A DNA stretch of 10,192 nt from DASXRU01 sp039933315 (GCA_039933315.1 JBDTOI010000146.1:1-10192); one strand, 5' to 3'. Counted from the first letter of the stretch, positions 1 through 6,556 are shown. Translations and numbers: made by a program. The notes: generated by a model from the letters alone, not told the origin.

Positions 1-1366
1 TCGACGTGTTGATGTCTCCCACGACATCAAACCTCGACGCCGGATTCGTGGTGTTGACGCCCACATTGCCGTTGCTGCCCAGATACAACTGGCCATTATT
101 GGTCGTGTTGTCGGACAGGAAACCGGAGGCCAGCATGAACGGGCGATTCACTCCGCTGCCCGCTTTGCCGGTTCCGAATACGAAATCACTGCCGCGGGCC
201 CGCAATGACGCAAACTCATAGTTGGTCGCGTCGGCATTAACGTCAGTGTTGAAGACCGAGAACTGGGCCCGGTTGTTGACAACACCTATGCCTCGCGGCA
301 CTACTGAAAACGACATGTTTGTGTTTGGCCCAGTTACCGGATAGAACCTCAGCTGGGCAAACCCGGCCACAGTGCTCAGGTTCGTCAAGGTTGGGTTGAC
401 TCCGATTCCGGGCGTCGCTGGACGCAATTCAATCCCGCCCCCACTCTCTCCCAGCAGCGAGTCCCCGAGAGTGCCGGCGTTGTCCGTCCATTTGGGGATG
501 TAGTTCTGCGTGCCGGTGCCGGCGACTTTTGGCGTCAGGTTATCTTCTTTGTCTTTTCTGAAACTCGAGCCGCTCGACTGAACTGTTCCGTCGGCAAATT
601 GGATCCTGTTGGCGCGTACCGTGCCCGTCGCCTGAATGTCTCCGGCCACGTCCAATGTGGCCTGCGGCTTGTCCGTGCCGATACCGAGCCGGCCATCCGG
701 GGTGATTCGCATCTGCTCCTTATCTTTACCGGAGAAGACGTCACCGGTACGGAAGGTCAACGCCCCCTCAGTGCTCGTGACCTGTCCGTCCCTGCCGTCG
801 TGCGCAATGATCGTTACCGACTGGGAGGCGCCCTCAGGGAGAAGTGTCAGAGGAGTGGCTGCATCATTTCCCGAGACCTCGACCGCCGGCTTGACGCGGC
901 TGGAGTCAAGCGCCAAGGCTGCTTTCAAGCGCTCGTACTCGAGGGCGTGCAGCGACGCCTGGCCGCCGCGCACACTCAGCATCCCGTGCCGTTGATAGAG
1001 CCGCCCGGAAAGTGTTTTGACCGTCACCAGACACAGGTAATCCACGTCTTGAACCCCGGACTGCGCCTGCGCACCGCGCCAATTCCAGTCCATCAGGTTG
1101 CCATCGCTAAAGCCGGAATCTGATACCGGCTGCCCCATGTCCGAATAAACTTCGAGGCGCAGTTGGACCCCCTCGCCCGGCGCGGTAAAGCGCACCAACT
1201 CTGCCGCCGCCGCCGTCACCGTCACTGTGGTTGCGGAAGTTCGCCCCGGCTTGACGGGCCCCTCTTGCGCAAAGATGGCGCTTGCCAGGGAAACGACCAC
1301 CACGGTGCAGATCAGTGAGCGCCGGAAACTACGGATCGAAAAAGTTTCAGCCAGGTTCAAACTCAT
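1..1366 (-). CDS. Secreted fibre-like protein, second copy (3' end outside window)
   Basis: I translated this frame by hand from the ATG at 1366 to the window edge; 455 codons are open with no stop, so the gene runs off the left end. It is a paralogue of the complete fibre-like gene at 1752-4571, with the same module order: signal peptide ending SAIFA before QEG, a FlgD-like beta-rich stretch (LRLEVYS..G, then LCLVTVKT), a GIGTDKP..TLDVAG motif, GTGTQNYIPKWTDNAGTLG, and GVNTTNP..RFDVVGD at the edge. By eye about 90% of mature residues agree, whereas the first 25 residues differ strongly. The start overlaps the stop of the small upstream gene as ATGA, and AAGGAG lies 11 bases upstream, so the start is well supported. 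The repeat array and C-terminus expected from the paralogue would lie outside the window. Function unknown; probably a surface or extracellular structural protein. Confidence 0.88.
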   Translation of the reverse strand, partial: MSLNLAETFSIRSFRRSLICTVVVVSLASAIFAQEGPVKPGRTSATTVTVTAAAAELVRFTAPGEGVQLRLEVYSDMGQPVSDSGFSDGNLMDWNWRGAQAQSGVQDVDYLCLVTVKTLSGRLYQRHGMLSVRGGQASLHALEYERLKAALALDSSRVKPAVEVSGNDAATPLTLLPEGASQSVTIIAHDGRDGQVTSTEGALTFRTGDVFSGKDKEQMRITPDGRLGIGTDKPQATLDVAGDIQATGTVRANRIQFADGTVQSSGSSFRKDKEDNLTPKVAGTGTQNYIPKWTDNAGTLGDSLLGESGGGIELRPATPGIGVNPTLTNLSTVAGFAQLRFYPVTGPNTNMSFSVVPRGIGVVNNRAQFSVFNTDVNADATNYEFASLRARGSDFVFGTGKAGSGVNRPFMLASGFLSDNTTNNGQLYLGSNGNVGVNTTNPASRFDVVGDINTS

Positions 1367-1671
1367 TTGTCTTTCAGCTCCTTTACCAACAGGGACGTCT
1401 TTGGCCGGCTAAGTGGCGCCGCAACCACGATCGGCCAGCGCGCTGGCTTGAAGACAACTGACGCAGGCAGGGCTCGGCGAATGGGATAGCCACGGCGAAC
1501 CATCAGGGGAGCGCGACGAATGACCACCGGGGCCGTACGGACCGGGTGACGCACCACCACTCGAGCAGGGCGGACCACTACGCGGCGGCGTTGGCCGGAT
1601 ACTGAATAGGCCGGCACTAAAAGTGTGATGGCTATGACAAGAACAGGCACGTTCAGAATTAGTCTTGTCAT
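1363..1671 (-). CDS. Small exported arginine-rich basic protein
   Basis: This is a 102-residue protein if it starts at the ATG at 1671. A GTG at 1683 would add four residues, but GGAAG at 1677-1681 is spaced 5 bases from the ATG and overlaps the GTG region, so I prefer 1671. It has a short N-terminal hydrophobic stretch (ILNVPVLVIAITLLVPAYSV) followed by SGQRRR, which looks like a cleavable signal peptide. The mature part has about 15 arginines, many within VVVR, VIRR and MVRR patterns, with almost no acidic residues until the terminal KELKDK. I recognise no named family. It starts about 80 bases after the complete fibre-like gene with no terminator visible between, and its stop overlaps the next start by 4 bases, so the three genes are likely co-transcribed. 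A role in binding an acidic surface polymer or a fibre partner is possible but speculative. Confidence 0.7.
   Translation of the reverse strand: MTRLILNVPVLVIAITLLVPAYSVSGQRRRVVVRPARVVVRHPVRTAPVVIRRAPLMVRRGYPIRRALPASVVFKPARWPIVVAAPLSRPKTSLLVKELKDK
1378..1383 (-). promoter_or_regulatory. Ribosome binding site inside the small gene
   Basis: AAGGAG on the minus strand lies 11 bases before the ATG at 1366. It encodes part of the 'KEL' near the C-terminus of the small arginine-rich protein, so ribosomes finishing that gene terminate on the start codon of the fibre-like paralogue. With the ATGA overlap this suggests translational coupling. Confidence 0.6.
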
Positions 1672-1751
1672 TTTCGCTTCCACTCAATCTAAGTAGTTCT
1701 GCGTCATTTGGTGATTAGCTCAAAAGGTTCAGTCAGTTTGTTTGCTTGTCG

Positions 1752-4571
1752 CTACGGACAGGCGATGACCGTGGTCACCAGAGCGCCGGCATTGCTGATT
1801 GTGAGACTGGCGCAGGTTAGACCGTTTGGTGACGTGAGAATTACGCCCTGGCCAGTCCCGCTGAGCAGGAGATCACCGGCAGCAACGTGAAGCTTCTTCT
1901 TGGGCGCCGTTGTGCCGATGCCGACCTTCGCGCTGCTGCCGAGAATGATCGAATCACTCTGCGTGACGCTGGCGTTGGCGCCGATGGCGGTGGCGTTGGT
2001 AATGCCCGCCGCGCCGTTGGCATTTGCCCCGACAAAGGTATTGTCAGCCTCGGTGGTGTTGGACTGTCCGGAGTTGTAGCCGACGAAAGTATTACTTGCC
2101 CCCTCCGTGTTAAACTGCCCGGCATTTCCCCCAAAGAAAGAATTGGTACCGCCCTCGGTGTTACGCCCGGCATTCAGGCCGAAGAAGGAGTTGTCGTTGC
2201 CGGTCGTGCTAAATTGGCCGGCAAAACTGCCGAAGAAGGAGTTTGAACTGCCCGTCGTCGTAGCTTCACCTGCCTGAATACCGAAGAAGGAGTTGTTGGG
2301 GCCCGTCGTGTTGTTGGCGCCGGCATTCCTGCCGAAGAATGAATTGCCTGCGCCCGTCGTGTTATTGAATCCCGCAACAGCGCCGAAGAAGGAGTTGTCG
2401 TTGCCGGTCGTATTTCTGACTCCGGCCTCATTGCCGAAGAAGGAGTTGTTGGGGCCCGTCGTGTTGGCGCCGCCGGCGTCGTTGCCGAAGAAGGAGTTGC
2501 TGGCGCCCGTCGTGTTGGCATCGCCGGCGCGATTGCCGAAGAAGGAGTTCGCGCCCCCCGACGAGTTTGCGATTCCGGCAGATGCGCCGAAGAAGGAGTT
2601 GGCGCTACCCGTCATGTTAGTGGAGCCGGCAAGGTAGCCGAAGAATGAGTTGCCGCTGGATGTGGTGTTAAGCTGGCCGGCGCCTCCGCCAAAGAACGAG
2701 TTGCTAGTGCCCAACGTGTTACTGGTTCCGGCGTTGTGACCGAAGAATGAGTTGCTGTTGCCCGTCGTGTTAGAGTCGCCGGCATTGCCGCCGAAGAAGG
2801 AGTTTGCAGAACCCGTCGTGTTAGCGGTGCCGGCAGCGTTTCCGAAGAATGAGTTGTTCTCGCCAATCGTGTTTTCGGCGCCTGCCACCGCGCCGAAGAA
2901 GGAATTGCTCGCGCCGGTTGTGTTGAGGCCTCCGGCAAACAAACCGAAGAAGGAATTGCTAGTGCCCGTCGTGTTGGCGGCACCGGCGGACTTGCCGAAG
3001 AAGGAGTTGTTAAGGCCGGTCGTATTGGCAGCGCCGGCACTCCTACCAAAGAAAGAGTTTGAACCACCCGAAGTATTAGCGGCACCGGCGGAGGTGCCGA
3101 AGAAGGAGTTGTCTTGCCCGGTGTTCGCGTTCCCGGCGCTGGCCCCGGCGAACGTGTTGCCGGTCCCCGCAATGCTGAAGATACGATTGCCGCCGATGTT
3201 GTACTGCGTCGACGTGTTGATGTCTCCCACGACATCAAACCTCGACGCCGGATTCGTGGTGTTAATACCCACATTGCCGTTGCTGCCCAGATACAACTGG
3301 CCATTATTGGTCGTGTTATCGGACAGGAAACCGGAGGCCAGCATGAACGGGCGATTCACTCCGGTGCCCGCTTTGCCCGTCCCGAATACGAAATCACTGC
3401 CGCGTGCCCGCAATGATGCAAACTCATAGTTGGTCCCATCGGCATTAACGTCCGTGTTGAAGACCGAGAACTGAGCCCGGTTGTTAGTAATACCAACGCC
3501 CCGGGGCACTACTGAAAACGACATGTTTGTGTTCGGCCCGGCTACGGGATAGAACCTTAGCTGGGCAAACCCTGCCACGGTGCTGAGGTTCGTTAATGTT
3601 GGATTGACTCCCACGCCCGCCACGGCTGGACGCAATTCAATCCCGCCGCCGCTCTCCACCAGCAGCGAGTCTCCCAACGTGCCGGCGTTGTCCGTCCATT
3701 TGGGGATGTAGTTCTGTGTGCCGGTGCCGGCGACATTGGGCGCCAGGTTGCCTTCTTTGTCCTTTCTGAAACTCGAGCCGCTCGACTGAACTGTTCCGTC
3801 GGCAAATTGGATCCTGTTGGCGCGTACCGTGCCCGTCGCCTGAATGTCTCCGGCCACGTCCAGGGTGGCCTGCGGCTTGTCCGTGCCGATACCGATGCGG
3901 CCGTCAGGCGTGATGCGCATCTTCTCTTTCTCTTTGCCCGCAAAGACGTCGCCGGTGCGGAAGGTCAAAGCCCCCTCAGTGCTCGTAACCTGCCCGTCAC
4001 TGCCGTCGTGCGCAATGATCATTACCGACGGGGAGGCACCCTCAGGGAGAAGTGTCAGAGGAGTGCCTGCATCATTTCCCGAGACCTCGACCGCCGGCGT
4101 GAGGTGACTTCGATCGAGGGCCAACGCTGCCTTCAAGCGATCGTAGTCGACGACGTGCAGCGAAGCCTGACCGCCGCGCACGCTCAGCATCCCGTGCCGC
4201 TGGTAAAGCCGCCCGGAAAGAGTTTTGACCGTCACGAGACAGAGGAAATCAACGTCTTGAAACCCGGACTGCGTCTGCGCACCGCGCCAATTCCAATTCA
4301 TCACGTTACCATCGGCAAAGCCGGAATCTGATACCTGCTGTCCTGTGTCCGAATAAACTTCGAGTCGCAGTTGCACCCCCTCACCGGGCGCCGTAAACCG
4401 CACCAGGTCTGCCGCTGACGTCGCCACCACCGACACTGTTGGTGAGGAAGTTCTACCGGGCTTGACGGGCCCCTCTTGTGCAAAGATGGCGCTCGCCAGG
4501 GAAAAGAAAACCACCGTGCAGGCCAGTAACCGGCGGAAACTACATATCGGACAAGTTCCAGATAGAGTCAT
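1752..4571 (-). CDS. Secreted fibre-like repeat protein, complete copy
   Basis: This is a 939-residue protein. Residues 1-31 form a signal peptide (RRLLACTVVFFSLASAIFA, then QEG). Residues 55-135 are beta-rich and FlgD-like. Residues 217-241 hold RITPDGRIGIGTDKP..TLDVAGD, a motif common in phage tail-fibre-like bacterial proteins. GTGTQNYIPKWTDNAGTLGDS follows, and a second GINTTNP..RFDVVGD lies near 434-450. Residues 472-843 are 22 tandem repeats, most reading NSFFGxxAGxxNTTGxx. A 23rd partial repeat blends into a YadA-head-like segment (TAIGANASV.QSDSIILGSS). Residues 882-939 carry KVGIGTTAP..KLHVAAGD and a tail with cysteines at 920 and 938, ending in IACP. There is no peptidase S74 chaperone domain and no autotransporter barrel. 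AAGGAG lies 10 bases before the ATG. It is probably an extracellular or surface filament; the function is unproven. Confidence 0.93.
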   Translation of the reverse strand: MTLSGTCPICSFRRLLACTVVFFSLASAIFAQEGPVKPGRTSSPTVSVVATSAADLVRFTAPGEGVQLRLEVYSDTGQQVSDSGFADGNVMNWNWRGAQTQSGFQDVDFLCLVTVKTLSGRLYQRHGMLSVRGGQASLHVVDYDRLKAALALDRSHLTPAVEVSGNDAGTPLTLLPEGASPSVMIIAHDGSDGQVTSTEGALTFRTGDVFAGKEKEKMRITPDGRIGIGTDKPQATLDVAGDIQATGTVRANRIQFADGTVQSSGSSFRKDKEGNLAPNVAGTGTQNYIPKWTDNAGTLGDSLLVESGGGIELRPAVAGVGVNPTLTNLSTVAGFAQLRFYPVAGPNTNMSFSVVPRGVGITNNRAQFSVFNTDVNADGTNYEFASLRARGSDFVFGTGKAGTGVNRPFMLASGFLSDNTTNNGQLYLGSNGNVGINTTNPASRFDVVGDINTSTQYNIGGNRIFSIAGTGNTFAGASAGNANTGQDNSFFGTSAGAANTSGGSNSFFGRSAGAANTTGLNNSFFGKSAGAANTTGTSNSFFGLFAGGLNTTGASNSFFGAVAGAENTIGENNSFFGNAAGTANTTGSANSFFGGNAGDSNTTGNSNSFFGHNAGTSNTLGTSNSFFGGGAGQLNTTSSGNSFFGYLAGSTNMTGSANSFFGASAGIANSSGGANSFFGNRAGDANTTGASNSFFGNDAGGANTTGPNNSFFGNEAGVRNTTGNDNSFFGAVAGFNNTTGAGNSFFGRNAGANNTTGPNNSFFGIQAGEATTTGSSNSFFGSFAGQFSTTGNDNSFFGLNAGRNTEGGTNSFFGGNAGQFNTEGASNTFVGYNSGQSNTTEADNTFVGANANGAAGITNATAIGANASVTQSDSIILGSSAKVGIGTTAPKKKLHVAAGDLLLSGTGQGVILTSPNGLTCASLTISNAGALVTTVIACP
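2043..3158 (-). repeat. Coding tandem repeat array, 51-base period, 22 units
   Basis: The array encodes residues 472-843: one NTFAG unit of 16 residues, twenty NSFFG units (nineteen of 17 residues and one of 16) and one NTFVG unit of 17. The lengths sum to exactly 1116 bases. A 23rd NTFVG unit begins at 2042 and diverges. Positions 1-5, 8-9 (AG) and 12-15 (NTTG) of the unit are strongly kept, while positions 6-7, 10-11 and 16-17 vary freely. The DNA coding for SFFG is almost constant, whereas the variable positions differ between units. A beta-solenoid or stacked-turn fold with one turn per unit is a reasonable inference. Confidence 0.95.
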
Positions 4572-4619
4572 TTGTCTTCAACTCCTTTACGAACAGGGAG
4601 GTCTTCAGCTGGCTTAAGT
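4572..4619 (-). pseudogene. Fossil 3' end of the small arginine-rich gene
   Basis: Read on the minus strand, the 48 bases before the ATG at 4571 encode LSQLKTSLFVKELKT, against LSRPKTSLLVKELKDK at the end of the gene at 1363-1671. One A is missing after the KEL codons, which shifts the frame and destroys the stop that overlaps the start in the other copy. An in-frame TGA at 4627-4629 closes the frame upstream, so this is only a fragment, kept perhaps because it carries the AAGGAG used by the fibre gene. Its presence marks the right boundary of the duplicated block. Confidence 0.7.
4582..4587 (-). promoter_or_regulatory. Ribosome binding site of the complete fibre gene
   Basis: AAGGAG lies 10 bases before the ATG at 4571 and supports that start. 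It corresponds to the site at 1378-1383 of the paralogue, but here it sits in a non-coding fossil rather than in a live upstream gene, so translational coupling has been lost. Confidence 0.6.
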
Positions 4620-4620
4620 C

Positions 4621-4671
4621 GAAGATTCACCGGCTCGACCGATGGCTGGGGAGACCACCGGAAGAATCTTC
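4621..4671. repeat. Imperfect inverted repeat at the duplication edge
   Basis: GAAGATTC at 4621-4628 pairs with GAATCTTC at 4664-4671, eight perfect base pairs. After a small internal loop, CCGG at 4630-4633 can pair with CCGG at 4658-4661. The structure begins within two bases of the point where similarity between the two fibre loci ends. It has no following T-run on the minus strand, so it is not a convincing terminator. It could be a leader structure in the fibre mRNA or a scar of the rearrangement. Confidence 0.45.
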
Positions 4672-4854
4672 TCGAATGCAAATCGCCCTATTCATTCCCT
4701 AGTGGGAAATTAGACAAAAGTATTTCATCCAGAGGCAGAGGAACCTCCGGCACAGTTAAACTCGTTTGGTTTGTTCTGGGTGGGACGCGCTTCCGGCGCG
4801 GGATTTACAGGCGGGAAGCCGGTTTTTCCCAAAAGCTACCAACCCATGAGAATC

Positions 4855-4865
4855 CGGCTTCGCCG
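4855..4865. repeat. Short GGC-TTC-GCC hairpin
   Basis: CGGC and GCCG flank a TTC loop. The same minimal design, GGC-three bases-GCC, recurs five times at 10049-10189. A single 11-base occurrence could be chance in GC-rich DNA. Confidence 0.3.
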
Positions 4866-4913
4866 ATAACTCTTGAGGGACAGCCGCGGGACGGCTTGCA
4901 CGCTAGCTGGATT

Positions 4914-5873
4914 CTATTTCCGTGTGACGCTGAAGAAATAGTTGGCAAGGCTTTCCGGTGGGCCGGCAGCGTTGACGCCGCTTACTTCAACCAGGTAGTC
5001 ATCTGTCGGCAACAACCTGGCGGGAACGGCGACGGTGATCGATGGCCTGTTCAGAGTGCCGGCGCGCATTGATCCCGCTTGCCAGACCAGGTGGCCATCC
5101 ACAGTAGTGATGCGAACGGCGTAGGAACTGTAATCGTTCCGTTCCAGATTAAGCTGCACCCGAACCTGTGTGACTGAAGGCGCAATAGTGAGCTTGTTTG
5201 CTGCCGCGGGATCGCGCACCAGGGCCGGTCGCAACATGATTGACGCCAGTGTGGGCCCGGCCGGTGGTTTGGGCACCGGGGTGGGACCTGGGGCGGCAGG
5301 GGTTTCAGCAAGCAGCGGTGTCTGTGAAGGTTGAGAATTACCCGTAGACGGCAACGGAGAGACTGCCGCGGGTGATGCAGTCTGAATAGCATTTCCGTTC
5401 TGTTGCGCGAGCTGTGCGTTTTGCCGTTCGCCTAACTTCTTGAACAACAGCCAGCCGCCAAATGAAAGGGCAACTAATATGACGGCTGCCGCAGCGTAAG
5501 AAGTCAAACCGCGTTCCAGACGAAACAATGCCGGCAGGTTGGTCCAGCGCGACGGCGACGATTCAACCTTTGCTGCGGCGGCAGCATTGGCCGCTGCCAG
5601 CACGCCCTTCATCACTACGACGCGTTCAAGGCGTCTGGGATTGGTCAGAAACGCAGCTGCAAATCTCTTGTGATCCGTGGGAGAGAGTTCCCCGCGTAAA
5701 TATGCTTCAATCAGCTCGCCCTCCACCATCTGGATCTGCTCGGAGAAGTCTTCGTTGGCCAGGAAGCGCACTTCGATCGCCGCGCGCTCCGCTTCAGGCA
5801 TCTCACCAAACAAGAAGCTGCGAAGTTTTTCCTCGTTGTAAAACTGTTCAGTCACGCCCTGCCACACTCCCAT
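4914..5873 (-). CDS. Single-pass anti-sigma-factor-like membrane protein
   Basis: This 319-residue protein has an N-terminal helical part (about 12-90: EEKLRSFLFGEMPEAER, then VEGELIEAYLRGELSP) like the cytoplasmic anti-sigma region of Acidobacteria-type regulators. One transmembrane helix follows at about 125-145 (YAAAAVILVALSFGGWLLF), then a Pro/Ala/Thr-rich linker at 165-207. A C-terminal beta-rich domain at about 230-317 (VRVQLNLERNDYSSYAVR, then PARLLPTDDYLVEVSG) should lie outside the membrane. There is no cysteine at all, so it cannot be a classical zinc-binding anti-sigma domain. It follows the sigma factor on the same strand after 74 bases. The ATG at 5873 has a weak upstream site; GTG codons at 5867 or 5855 are alternatives, the last giving MTEQFYNEEKL. 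Binding to the neighbouring sigma factor is inferred from architecture and position. Confidence 0.8.
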   Translation of the reverse strand: MGVWQGVTEQFYNEEKLRSFLFGEMPEAERAAIEVRFLANEDFSEQIQMVEGELIEAYLRGELSPTDHKRFAAAFLTNPRRLERVVVMKGVLAAANAAAAAKVESSPSRWTNLPALFRLERGLTSYAAAAVILVALSFGGWLLFKKLGERQNAQLAQQNGNAIQTASPAAVSPLPSTGNSQPSQTPLLAETPAAPGPTPVPKPPAGPTLASIMLRPALVRDPAAANKLTIAPSVTQVRVQLNLERNDYSSYAVRITTVDGHLVWQAGSMRAGTLNRPSITVAVPARLLPTDDYLVEVSGVNAAGPPESLANYFFSVTRK

Positions 5874-5947
5874 CCGCTTTGTAGTGGGAAAAAATAAGAA
5901 AGCATTTCAGACATGACCCGATTGAACGCCACCGTCTATCCAGTTAA

Positions 5948-6556
5948 TCACCTTCGCGCATCGTCTTTGAGACACGCATTGATGCATTTATCAAGTTGGG
6001 ATCGCAGCCGATGAGCGCGAATGCGAAGCGCGTTGACTGGTATCTGCAACTGCGCGGCCAGCAGTTTCCTTTGCTCGATCCGTTTACGTTCGCTATCACT
6101 ATAATAGTCAACGATCAGGCGTCGTTGAGGTAGCGGTAGCTCATTTAAGCAGGCAAGGAAACAATCCAGCCGGGGGTCAATATCCGCCGCTGTCACATCC
6201 ACCATCGCGATGGGTTCGGGGAGCTGGTCGAGCGCCTTTTGTTGCCGCTCGCGCTGCTCAAGCATCTCGAGGAAAAGGCGGCGCGCAACGCCGCCCACGA
6301 AGTGATTAATGTCTCTAATCTCGACGCCTTCCACGATTTTTCGGGCGACGCGATTGAAGACTTCATCAGCGTGTTCTTCAGGCGTCGGACTTCCCCGCCA
6401 CTCGAACAATCTCAGTAGCCGGTTTCGCAGGCCTTCGTATTGTCCCGCGGCCCGTTCGCGATCCGGATCCAGAACATTGAGCAGCTGGTCGAAACCCTGC
6501 TGCGTCAGCTGCCAGTCCTTCTTCTTAATTCCTGGTTGGGTTTCGTTCAACGCCAT
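5948..6556 (-). CDS. ECF-like RNA polymerase sigma factor
   Basis: This 202-residue protein has the two-domain layout of extracytoplasmic-function sigma-70 factors. A region 2 lies at about 20-105 (LLRLFEWRGSPTPEEHADEVF, then HFVGGVARRLFLEMLEQ, matching the usual 'aeDl.qetF' and 'fl..iarn...d..R' pattern). A linker follows, then region 4 at about 131-192 (CLNELPLPQRRLIVDYY, then LAAQLQIPVNALRIRAHRLR as the helix-turn-helix). It lacks regions 1 and 3. Its ATG lies inside the end of the CHAT gene: the shared ATGGCGTTGA gives both the start and the CHAT stop, which suggests translational coupling. Only a weak purine-rich site (GCAGGGCGA) precedes it. The anti-sigma-like gene follows. The regulon is unknown; the operon itself and the downstream fibre genes are obvious candidates. 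Confidence 0.85.
   Translation of the reverse strand: MALNETQPGIKKKDWQLTQQGFDQLLNVLDPDRERAAGQYEGLRNRLLRLFEWRGSPTPEEHADEVFNRVARKIVEGVEIRDINHFVGGVARRLFLEMLEQRERQQKALDQLPEPIAMVDVTAADIDPRLDCFLACLNELPLPQRRLIVDYYSDSERKRIEQRKLLAAQLQIPVNALRIRAHRLRSQLDKCINACLKDDARR

Larger units (their letters stand above)
1..1414. repeat. Direct repeat, left copy (partner 3209-4619)
   Basis: The block is collinear with 3209-4619. Within the coding part the only length differences are near the N-terminus, with two extra codons in the signal peptide and one fewer shortly after it, giving a net 3 bases. Upstream of the start there is a one-base difference. Similarity ends on the right just after the shared AAGT at 1411-1414 and continues to the window edge on the left. 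Most substitutions near the left end look synonymous. This is gene-scale tandem duplication, not a mobile element; no inverted ends or transposase are visible. Confidence 0.9.
3209..4619. repeat. Direct repeat, right copy (partner 1-1414)
   Basis: This copy covers the first 454 codons of the complete fibre-like gene plus 48 bases upstream. The upstream part aligns with the 3' end of the small arginine-rich gene at 1367-1414, including the ribosome binding site, with one base missing. To the right of 4619 the similarity stops. Homology probably continues left of 3209, but the partner there lies outside the window. Confidence 0.9.
4572..4913. other. Intergenic region between anti-sigma-like and fibre genes
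   Basis: These 342 bases hold no supported gene. Moving left from the anti-sigma-like stop, I see a five-pair hairpin AGCCG-CGGGA-CGGCT near 4881-4895 and a short CGGC-TTC-GCCG hairpin at 4855-4865. GGGAA and TTCCC can pair near 4813-4830. The motif TAGTGGGAAA at 4700-4709 also occurs in the gap before the anti-sigma-like gene. The inverted repeat at 4621-4671 and the gene fossil follow. None of the hairpins is followed by a T-run. I could not identify a confident promoter, although the length of the gap makes a separate fibre promoter likely. Confidence 0.6.

Noticed and set aside
2043..3158. Regular 51-base repeats suggesting a CRISPR array
   Set aside because: The period is a multiple of three and the array is in frame with a 939-residue protein; it has no constant-repeat and unique-spacer alternation.
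2612..3429. Long open frames in other frames and on the plus strand over the repeat array
   Set aside because: A 51-base period repeats the same codons in every frame, so stop-free shadows arise automatically; their translations are low-complexity.
599..4331. Two 174-codon plus-strand frames at 599-1123 and 3807-4331 that resemble each other
   Set aside because: They are antisense shadows at equivalent places in the duplicated fibre genes; their similarity follows from the duplication.
1752..4571. Trimeric autotransporter adhesin (YadA type)
   Set aside because: A short YadA-head-like segment is present, but the C-terminal membrane anchor and stalk are absent.
1752..4571. Prophage tail fibre gene
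   Set aside because: The tail-fibre-like motifs are common in secreted bacterial proteins. The gene has a signal peptide, and no phage structural, lysis or integration genes are nearby.
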